From the NCBI GenBank assembly GCA_050115555.1, contig JASFQI010000051.1:1-20217 (forward strand): DNA of 20,217 bases, given 5' to 3'. Positions 14,731-20,217 of the stretch are shown piece by piece (position 1 is the first letter of the stretch; each line of letters begins with the position of its first letter). A model generated the notes under the pieces. It had not been told where the DNA came from. It saw nothing but the letters and a program-made list of their open reading frames with translations, and did not search any database. The position numbers were made by a program, and so were the translations under genes. The DNA comes from JASFQI01 sp050115555 (GTDB taxonomy: Bacteria > Desulfobacterota > DSM-4660 > Desulfatiglandales > HGW-15).

Positions 14731-15044
14731 GGGGTCCTCCTCGTCAACGCAGCTCCCCATGGAGCGTCTTGTATCAAAAATCTGGCACGCGAACTTCGTG
14801 CTCTTTGTGTGGGCATTCGAAAAATTCCCGCTTTTTCGTCCCTTCGTCTTCCTGGCTTTCCCGAATGCATTCCTCGTGTCACGTTATCCCCGGTCGCAAA
14901 CCCCGTCAAGAAAAGATGCGTGATATTTTCCCCTTGCGGCCCCACGGAGTCCTCCACTACTGTGAGAGAGGAATCACACACCCGGGATGCGGGCTGGAAT
15001 GCGTACCCGAATCACCTTCGCGAAATGCGTCTCCAGGAGGGGGA
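14731..15044. other. Divergent intergenic region between rpiB and the potassium channel gene
   Basis: 314 bp carrying both ribosome binding sites. The frame of the channel gene is open through much of it but reads as low-quality sequence. A small hairpin, GCTCC/GGAGC, lies near 14750-14763. I found no promoter pair on either strand good enough to call. Confidence 0.5.
15035..15040 (+). promoter_or_regulatory. Ribosome binding site fixing the potassium channel start
   Basis: AGGAGG sits 4 nt before the ATG at 15045. It decides the start over the 92 further in-frame upstream codons, which lack channel similarity. Confidence 0.7.
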
Positions 15045-15863
15045 ATGGACTCCCAGCGTTATCGCCTTCGCGTGTACATGGCTGTCTTTCTGATCGTCAT
15101 GCTCACAGGAACCGTTGGATTCAGCCTGCTCGAAAAATTCCCCCTGGCCGACGCCTTCTACTTCACCATCGTGACCATCGCCACGGTAGGATACGGCGAC
15201 ATCCACCCCATGACCCCGGCGGGCAAGTTCCTCTCCATCTTCCTGATCGTTTTCGGCGTCGGCACGTTCATGGCCGCCCTGGCCAGCGGCATGGAGCTCA
15301 TGTTGAACCGCCGGGAAAAAGCGGCCCGGCTGAACCGACTGAACCGGGTGATCGGGGTGTTTTTCGGTCAGATCGGAACCCGGCTGCTCGCCCTCTTCGT
15401 GTCGGCGGATCCGGATGTGGATACCCTCGAAAACGAGCTCGTGGTGCGGGACACCTGGACGGATACGGACCTGGACAGGGTCAAGCAGGTCCTCGCCTCC
15501 CACCCCCATCGCGTAAAGGTATCCCCAAAGGAGCTCCAGGAGCTGGATCGAGCCCTGCGGGAGGGGATGCCGTTGATTCTTCACCTCTTTCAAAACCCCA
15601 ATCTGGTGGAACATGAATCGTTTTCCGACCTGCTCCACGCAGTGCTGCATCTTGCCGAGGAACTGGCTGCGCGAGAGGACCTGACCCGCATTCCAGACAA
15701 CGACTGTGCGCACCTGGAGGGAGACATTCGGCGGGCGTACACCTTCCTGGTCCGGGAATGGCTGCATTACATATTCCACCTGAAAGAGCACTACCCCTAC
15801 CTGTTTTCGCTCGCCATGCGCACGAACCCCTTTGATCGCGCCGCTTCGCCGACGATCCAGTGA
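15045..15863 (+). CDS. Two-transmembrane potassium channel with unrecognised cytosolic C-terminal domain
   Basis: 272-residue inner-membrane K+ channel subunit, presumably a tetramer. TM1 (about 9-29), pore helix and selectivity filter TVGYGD (47-52, preceded by AFYFTIVTIA), TM2 (about 61-85). This is the KcsA/MthK-type pore. After NRREKAARLNRLNR the remaining 170 residues are mostly helical and do not look like an RCK (TrkA-N) nucleotide-binding domain: no GxGxxG is seen. Conserved-looking blocks are LHLFQNPNLVEHESFSDLLH and VREWLHYIFHLKEHYPYLFS. It probably gates by an unknown cytosolic signal. It is followed after 27 bp by the TraB/GumN gene, likely the same transcript. Confidence 0.88.
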   Translation: MDSQRYRLRVYMAVFLIVMLTGTVGFSLLEKFPLADAFYFTIVTIATVGYGDIHPMTPAGKFLSIFLIVFGVGTFMAALASGMELMLNRREKAARLNRLNRVIGVFFGQIGTRLLALFVSADPDVDTLENELVVRDTWTDTDLDRVKQVLASHPHRVKVSPKELQELDRALREGMPLILHLFQNPNLVEHESFSDLLHAVLHLAEELAAREDLTRIPDNDCAHLEGDIRRAYTFLVREWLHYIFHLKEHYPYLFSLAMRTNPFDRAASPTIQ

Positions 15864-15890
15864 TCGAAAAATTCCAGAAAGGAGCCTCCC

Positions 15891-16814
15891 ATGCGTACAC
15901 TTCTCAGAACTTGCCGGAAACCCGCTTCCCTTATCTTCTCTCCTTCTTTCCTTTTATTTGTAATATTTGTAGCACTTTTTTCGCTTTACTCCATTCCCTC
16001 CCTTGCCCGAGATCGTCATCTGGTATGGTCTGTGGAAGGCGGGCAAAGCCCCGTCACCCTGATGGGGTCCATACACACCCTGCGGCAGGACGCCTACCCC
16101 CTGCCTGAGGTCTACCAGAAAGCTTACAACGACGCAGAGATCCTGGTCTTCGAGACGGACATGGCACAAATGAACAACCCTGCCAATCAGGCCCGGCTGC
16201 TCGCCCTGGGGATGTACCCGGAAGGGGAAACCCTTTTCGATCACCTCTCGGTCAAAGCCCGTGGGAGCCTCGAAAGGGTCCTTCAGGACAGGGGGATTCC
16301 CCCGGCCCAGCTCTCCGGCTTCAAACCATGGTTCTGCGCCCTCAGTCTGGTGTTGCTCGAGCTCCAGCGCCTGGGCTACAGCCCGATGCACGGGCTGGAC
16401 ATGCACTTCTACCAGCGCACGCGAAAAGACGGAAAACCCATCCATCACCTCGAGCCGGTTGAGGCGCAGATCCAGCTCCTGGCATCCATGGAAAAGGATT
16501 TTCAGGAAGACTTCCTCCTCCAATCCCTTCAGGAACTGGAAGTCCTGGAATCCATGGCCTCCCGCATGACCGGGGCGTGGCGTACGGGGAATGAGGGGGA
16601 ACTGGATAAAATCATTCGAGCGGAATTCAAGGGCTTCCCCGAGGTGTTTGAACGCTTTCTCCTGCGCCGCAATCGGGAGTGGCTTCCCCGCATCGAGGGT
16701 CTGATTCGGGGAAACCAAAGCGCCCTGGTGATCGTGGGCGCTGGCCACCTCGTGGGCCGGGACGGCCTGATTCGTATGCTGGAAGCACAGGGGTACAAGG
16801 TGGAACAGCAATGA
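15891..16814 (+). CDS. TraB/GumN (TIKI-like) family secreted protein
   Basis: 307 residues. A basic N-terminus and a long hydrophobic stretch (about 13-36, ending SLYSIPSLA) form a signal peptide or membrane anchor. The mature part carries both GX2H motifs of the TraB/GumN/Tiki superfamily: GSIH at 59-62 and GAGH at 283-286, near the C-terminus. It also has the conserved acidic EILVFETDM and the late NREWLPRI. The eukaryotic Tiki members are metal-dependent proteases using these His and Glu residues. Proteolysis by the bacterial forms is plausible but not shown here. AAAGGAG lies just before the ATG. Its position right after the channel gene suggests an operon but does not define a joint function. 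Confidence 0.88.
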   Translation: MRTLLRTCRKPASLIFSPSFLLFVIFVALFSLYSIPSLARDRHLVWSVEGGQSPVTLMGSIHTLRQDAYPLPEVYQKAYNDAEILVFETDMAQMNNPANQARLLALGMYPEGETLFDHLSVKARGSLERVLQDRGIPPAQLSGFKPWFCALSLVLLELQRLGYSPMHGLDMHFYQRTRKDGKPIHHLEPVEAQIQLLASMEKDFQEDFLLQSLQELEVLESMASRMTGAWRTGNEGELDKIIRAEFKGFPEVFERFLLRRNREWLPRIEGLIRGNQSALVIVGAGHLVGRDGLIRMLEAQGYKVEQQ

Positions 16815-16884
16815 TGTGCGGACCCGGGCATCCCATCAACCGAAAAAATGCGACTCCACGGAAACGTCATTGCAAGGAGTGCTC

Positions 16885-16929
16885 ATGAAGATCCTGCTTG
16901 CGCTTGACTGCGGCACGTGCGTGGGGTAG
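16885..16929 (+). CDS. Possible 14-residue leader peptide upstream of the MttB-family gene
   Basis: ATG at 16885 is preceded by AAGGAG at an ideal 5 nt and reads MKILLALDCGTCVG before a TAG. It could be a leader peptide for the methyltransferase cluster or a relic of a lost gene. It is too short to judge by composition. Confidence 0.3.
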   Translation: MKILLALDCGTCVG

Positions 16930-16932
16930 GTT
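16904..16932 (+). promoter_or_regulatory. Weak candidate promoter for the methyltransferase cluster
   Basis: TTGACT (16904-16909, 5/6) and TAGGTT (16927-16932, 3/6) are 17 bp apart. The spacer holds the perfect 8-bp palindrome GCACGTGC (16914-16921). It overlaps the 14-codon frame, so both cannot work in the same simple way. Confidence 0.3.
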
Positions 16933-17018
16933 CCCTTTTGCCGTCCGGGGGACCTGTCCTTCGGCCGAGAACATGTGAGCCGGGCTCCTTTCTGCGATCC
17001 CGGTCATCCGGAGGAACC

Positions 17019-18473
17019 ATGGATACGGGAACGAATACCCACTGTGCACCCCGGTTCCGTTTGCTTGAACAAAACCAGATCGAACGGATCCACCATGCCG
17101 TGCTGCGCGTCCTGGACGAAGTCGGCGTCCAGGTGCTGCACTCCGAAGCCGTGGCACTCCTTGCCGGGCAGGGATGCCGCGTCTCGAACGGAACCACCGT
17201 GCGCATCCCGTCCTTCCTTGTAGAGGACGCGATCGCATCGGCTCCGCCCAATATCACGATATACAACCAAAACGGCCTCCCCGCACTGGAACTGGGCGGC
17301 AGACGAAGCTATTTCGGCACGGGCACGGACCTTCCCAAGACCATTGATCTCGAGACCCGCGAGATTCGTGACACGCGGGAAGACGACGTACGCAGAAGCA
17401 CACGCATCAGTGATGCCTTGCCCAACATCGATTTTATCGGGTCGTACGGGCTCCCCAGGGACGTTCCTCCCGGCCTCCACTACATCCGATGTTTCCAGAT
17501 CCTTCTGGAGAACACCTCCAAGCCGGTCTTTTTTACCGCCGAGTCCCCAAGGGAACTAAAGGTGATTCAGGACATGGCCGAGGCCGTGGCAGGGGGACCC
17601 GAGGCCCTGGCCGAACGGCCCTTTCTCATCCACTACTCGGAGCCGGTCTCGCCTCTTACCCACTCTGAAGAAGCGGCTGATAAGCTCATGCACTGCGCTC
17701 GAAACCGCATACCCATCAACTACACCCCAGCCCTTCTCTCAGGCTCCACCGGCCCGGTCACGCTGGCTGGAGCCATCACCGTCGCCGCTGCCGAAGCGCT
17801 TTCCGGCCTCGTGCTCCACCAGCTTGCCGGCAGGGGGGCCCCGATTCTCTCGGGTTTTGCAGCCACGAGCATGGACATGCTGCGGGCCACGGTATCTTAC
17901 ACCTCACCCGAATTCCGGCTGACCCACTCGGCCTGTTCGGACCTCTTTCATTACTATGGGCTTCCCGTCTGGGGCACGGCCGGGTGCAGCGACGCCCAGT
18001 TCCCCGACCTCCAGTCCGGTGCGGAGTACGGGTTCACCCTGCTCAACGCCGCCCTGGACGGGGCGAACCTGATCCACGACTGCGGGTACATGGGGCAGGG
18101 CTTTCTCGCCGCCCCGGAGATGCTCGTTTTTGCGGATGAAGTCATTGCATATGTGAAGCGGTACATGCGCGGCTTCGACCTGGACCCGGAACACCTCGCC
18201 CTGGATGTAATTCGAGATGTGGGCCCCGGCGGGCATTTTCTCGGAGAAAAACACACGTTGGACCACTTCCAGAAGGAACACTGGCGACCCGACCGGTTCA
18301 ACCGGGAAAACCTCCCCAACTGGATCAAACAGGGCAAACAGACCCTTGACAGCCGGCTCCTCGAGACGACCCGCGAAATCCTTGACCGGCACACCCCGGA
18401 GCCCCTGCCCAAGGGGATACAGGACTCGCTGGAACGCATTTGGAAAGACAGCCAAGGAACATCGGTCGAATGA
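17019..18473 (+). CDS. MttB-superfamily corrinoid methyltransferase, non-pyrrolysine type (MtgB-like)
   Basis: 484 residues; predicted to move a methyl group from a methylated amine to the Co(I) corrinoid of the protein encoded next. It is a TIM-barrel protein of the trimethylamine methyltransferase family. Landmarks: LRVLDEVGVQVLHSEA near 29-44, YFGTGTD at 98-104, LLSGSTGPVTLAGA at 239-252, GTAGCSDAQFPDLQSG at 319-334 and LIHDCGYMGQG at 351-361. The pyrrolysine enzyme reads through an in-frame amber codon in the region of 319-334; none is present here. Non-Pyl relatives act on glycine betaine, carnitine, proline betaine and similar quaternary amines. The substrate is unknown. GGAGGAA sits just before the ATG. 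The frame is open 34 codons further upstream, but without a family-like sequence or SD. Confidence 0.92.
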   Translation: MDTGTNTHCAPRFRLLEQNQIERIHHAVLRVLDEVGVQVLHSEAVALLAGQGCRVSNGTTVRIPSFLVEDAIASAPPNITIYNQNGLPALELGGRRSYFGTGTDLPKTIDLETREIRDTREDDVRRSTRISDALPNIDFIGSYGLPRDVPPGLHYIRCFQILLENTSKPVFFTAESPRELKVIQDMAEAVAGGPEALAERPFLIHYSEPVSPLTHSEEAADKLMHCARNRIPINYTPALLSGSTGPVTLAGAITVAAAEALSGLVLHQLAGRGAPILSGFAATSMDMLRATVSYTSPEFRLTHSACSDLFHYYGLPVWGTAGCSDAQFPDLQSGAEYGFTLLNAALDGANLIHDCGYMGQGFLAAPEMLVFADEVIAYVKRYMRGFDLDPEHLALDVIRDVGPGGHFLGEKHTLDHFQKEHWRPDRFNRENLPNWIKQGKQTLDSRLLETTREILDRHTPEPLPKGIQDSLERIWKDSQGTSVE

Positions 18474-18519
18474 GGGATGCGCGAGCGGGGTATTTTGTCA
18501 CATGAATCTCGCTCAGCGT

Positions 18520-18539
18520 CCGCGCACGAACGTGCGGGG
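18520..18539 (+). other. Hairpin between methyltransferase and corrinoid-protein genes
   Basis: CGCACG (18523-18528) pairs with CGTGCG (18531-18536), extended past one mismatch by two more G-C pairs. No T-tract follows. It lies in the 107-bp spacer and may tune the ratio of the two products. Confidence 0.35.
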
Positions 18540-18580
18540 TGTGCGAGAGCGAAGCATTTCAAACAAGGAGAAACGAGATC

Positions 18581-19210
18581 GTGGGAATCCTGGAAGAGAT
18601 CTATCAGGCGGTTGTGGACGGAAACGTGGAAGGCACTGCAGACGGAGTGAAAAAAGCTTTGGGGTCGAACTCGAACGCCGATGACGTCCTGAACCAGGCC
18701 CTGGTTCCGGCCATGGACCTGGTCGGTGAAAAGTTCGGTGAAGGAGAGTACTTCATCCCGCAGGTCCTCTGGTCCGCCAAGGCCATGCAAGCGGGTATGG
18801 ACCTTCTTCGACCTCACTTCTCCGAGGACCGCCGCACGGACAAGGGCCGAATCGTCATTGGAACGGCCAAGGGCGACATCCACGATATCGGTAAAAATCT
18901 CGTGGGCATGATGCTCGAAGGTGCAGGCTTCCAGATCGTGGACCTGGGCGTGGACGTGGATCCCAAACAATTTGTGGATACAGCAGAGGACCAGGACGGG
19001 CGCGTTGTGGCCATCTCCGCACTCCTCACCACAACGATGCCCACCATGGAGAGCGTGGTGTCCCTGATTCGGGAACGCGGCCTCGACATCAAGGTCCTCA
19101 TCGGCGGGGCCCCGGTGGACCAGGCCTTTTGCGACGAAATCGGCGCGGACGCCTATGGAACGGACGCCGTGGATGCCGTACGAAAGGTTCGGGAGCTGAT
19201 GGCAGCCTGA
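18581..19210 (+). CDS. Methyltransferase cognate corrinoid protein (MttC/MtbC family)
   Basis: 209 residues from a GTG at 18581; AAGGAG (18565-18570) stands 10 nt before it, and MGILEEIYQAVVDG is the usual family start. An upstream in-frame GTG at 18539 would add 14 odd residues. The N-terminal helical cap (about 5-85) includes LVPAMDLVGEKFGEGEYFIP. The Rossmann-like B12 domain follows, with the DxHxxG motif at 99-104 (GDIHDIGKNLVG; His101 is the expected lower cobalt ligand), SALLTTTM at 146-153 and IGGAPV at 174-179. It shuttles the methyl group from the MttB-like enzyme to a second methyltransferase, most simply the one encoded downstream. Confidence 0.94.
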   Translation: MGILEEIYQAVVDGNVEGTADGVKKALGSNSNADDVLNQALVPAMDLVGEKFGEGEYFIPQVLWSAKAMQAGMDLLRPHFSEDRRTDKGRIVIGTAKGDIHDIGKNLVGMMLEGAGFQIVDLGVDVDPKQFVDTAEDQDGRVVAISALLTTTMPTMESVVSLIRERGLDIKVLIGGAPVDQAFCDEIGADAYGTDAVDAVRKVRELMAA

Positions 19211-19267
19211 TCACTCGATGGCTGGGTGCCGACCACACGGCCGGCCTGTATGGGGCGGGGCGTCACT

Positions 19268-19333
19268 ATGAAAAGGGCTGAAAACGTAAATCCCAATGGG
19301 GTTTGCTTCCAAGCCGTCAAGGGCGGGACATGA
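19268..19333 (+). CDS. Possible 21-residue ORF coupled to the homocysteine methyltransferase gene
   Basis: ATG at 19268 reads MKRAENVNPNGVCFQAVKGG plus Thr and ends in a TGA that overlaps the next start codon (ATGA, 19330-19333). A G-rich GGGGCGGGG lies 5-13 nt before it. Since the methyltransferase itself has only a weak SD, this frame could drive it by coupling. There is no recognisable product. Confidence 0.25.
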   Translation: MKRAENVNPNGVCFQAVKGGT

Positions 19334-20217
19334 AAGATAGCCTTCTCGATCTGGCAAAAACACGTGCGGTGATCTTCGATGGAGCCATGGGAACCATGAT
19401 CATGGCCACCGGTCTTGCTGCGGGAGAGGTCCCTGAACGGCTGAACCGGGACCAGCCCGAACGGATCATGGACATCCATCGACGGTACTACGAGGCCGGA
19501 TCGGATGTCGTGCACACAAACACCTTTGGAGGGAATTCAATCAAGCTGGCCGACCGGGGGGCTGCGGACGAGATGACCCAACTGAACCGGGATGCAGTCC
19601 GCAATGCACGCGCGGTCTGCCCTTCGGGCAAGTATGTCGCCGGCGATATCGGGCCTACAGGCAAAATGATGGCCCCGCTGGGGGATGTAACCCGCGATCA
19701 GATGGTGGAGGCCTTTTTCGCCCAGGCCGAGGCCCTGCTTTCCGAGGGGGTGGATTTCATCAGTATCGAAACCATGTTTTCCCTCGAAGAGGCCCTGGCT
19801 GCTGTGGAAGGGGCCCAAAAGGCAGGAGCTTCCGTGATCGTTGCAGCTACAACCTACCAGCGAACCAAGAACGGGTTTTTTACCGTAATGGGCGAAACGC
19901 CGAAGCAGTGCGTCTCGGCATTCGAGCAGGCGGGTGTGGACGGAATCGCCACGAACTGCACCCTCGGAAGCCGGGACATGATCGATCTCACGCAAGAGCT
20001 TCGCGAAGCCACGGATCGGCCCCTTCTCGTGCAGCCAAACGCGGGCAAGCCCGTGACGCGAAAGGGCGTCACTCTGTATGAGCAGACCCCGGAGGAGTTT
20101 GCCCGGGACGCGCTGGCCATCCGGCAGGCCGGAGCCGATATGGTGGGGGGGTGCTGCGGTACGGACGACCGGTTCATTCGTGAGCTGGTGAAGGCATTGG
20201 ATCTCTCATGCGGCGGC
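19330..20217 (+). CDS. Zinc-dependent homocysteine S-methyltransferase domain protein (cut by window edge)
   Basis: 296 residues visible, still open at the edge. The protein is a homocysteine-binding TIM barrel, like the N-terminus of cobalamin-dependent methionine synthase (MetH) or a stand-alone enzyme. It opens with VIFDGAMGTMI, then HTNTFGGNS at 62-70 and GDIGPTGKMM at 105-114. The three zinc ligands are visible: Cys210 in ATNCTLGS and Cys275-Cys276 in GGCCGT, at the spacing known from Thermotoga MetH. With the corrinoid protein just upstream, it probably takes the methyl group to make methionine. Whether a pterin-binding domain follows, which would allow transfer to tetrahydrofolate, is hidden by the edge. 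SD is weak (GGGCGGG). Confidence 0.92.
   Translation, partial: MKDSLLDLAKTRAVIFDGAMGTMIMATGLAAGEVPERLNRDQPERIMDIHRRYYEAGSDVVHTNTFGGNSIKLADRGAADEMTQLNRDAVRNARAVCPSGKYVAGDIGPTGKMMAPLGDVTRDQMVEAFFAQAEALLSEGVDFISIETMFSLEEALAAVEGAQKAGASVIVAATTYQRTKNGFFTVMGETPKQCVSAFEQAGVDGIATNCTLGSRDMIDLTQELREATDRPLLVQPNAGKPVTRKGVTLYEQTPEEFARDALAIRQAGADMVGGCCGTDDRFIRELVKALDLSCGG

Noticed and set aside
13846..15044. Long plus-strand frame running through rpiB's complement into the channel gene
   Set aside because: It covers the complement of rpiB; channel similarity and a good SD only begin at 15045.
16927..16929. In-frame TAG read through as pyrrolysine, extending the 14-codon ORF
   Set aside because: The frame after the TAG is the out-of-frame shadow of the MttB-like gene and shows no family similarity. 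The MttB-like protein itself has no internal amber codon.
16815..17018. Cobalamin or SAM/SAH riboswitch before the B12-dependent cluster
   Set aside because: None of the conserved core sequences of these riboswitches could be found in the gap.

Overview
The window looks like chromosomal DNA from a GC-rich anaerobic or facultative Gram-negative bacterium, most likely a member of the Desulfobacterota (old Deltaproteobacteria). This is inferred from the gene mix: a system II cytochrome c maturation pair, a trimethylamine-methyltransferase-type/corrinoid methyl-transfer cluster, a TPR-PilZ protein and sigma70-type promoters. No 16S or other taxonomic marker is present. I see no tRNA, rRNA, CRISPR array, intact insertion sequence or prophage. 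Every confident gene is an intact ORF, except the two cut by the window edges.

Layout: (1) 1-3862, minus strand: serS, then a compact penicillin-binding transpeptidase (4-bp ATGA overlap), then glmS (cut by the left edge). This is a translation and cell-wall cluster. (2) 4430-6693, plus strand: resB and ccsB, coupled by a 4-bp overlap, for haem delivery to periplasmic c-type cytochromes. (3) 7051-9753, plus strand: a TPR / MshEN-like / PilZ protein, probably a cyclic-di-GMP effector, then a Cys/Met-metabolism PLP enzyme. (4) 9750-13718, minus strand: an ABC importer (substrate-binding protein, permease, ATPase) followed by a threonine aldolase. A very good sigma70 promoter with a palindromic, operator-like spacer lies upstream. 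(5) 13990-14730, minus strand: an RpiB of the Mycobacterium catalytic type with an extra domain of about 100 residues. (6) 15045-16814, plus strand: a two-TM potassium channel with an unrecognised cytosolic domain and a secreted TraB/GumN protein. (7) 16885-20217, plus strand: an MttB-superfamily methyltransferase without pyrrolysine, its corrinoid protein, and a homocysteine methyltransferase (cut by the right edge).

Functionally, region 7 is the most interesting. Gene order suggests that a methylated (quaternary) amine is demethylated onto cobalamin and that the methyl group goes to homocysteine or to a folate. Two small SD-preceded reading frames sit just upstream of genes in that cluster. 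The PLP enzyme and threonine aldolase add to a loose methionine/glycine/one-carbon theme, but they are not in the same operon. Regulatory features worth attention are the promoter/operator of the ABC operon, a hairpin between its first two genes, and a 5'-UTR hairpin presenting AAGGAG before the PilZ gene.
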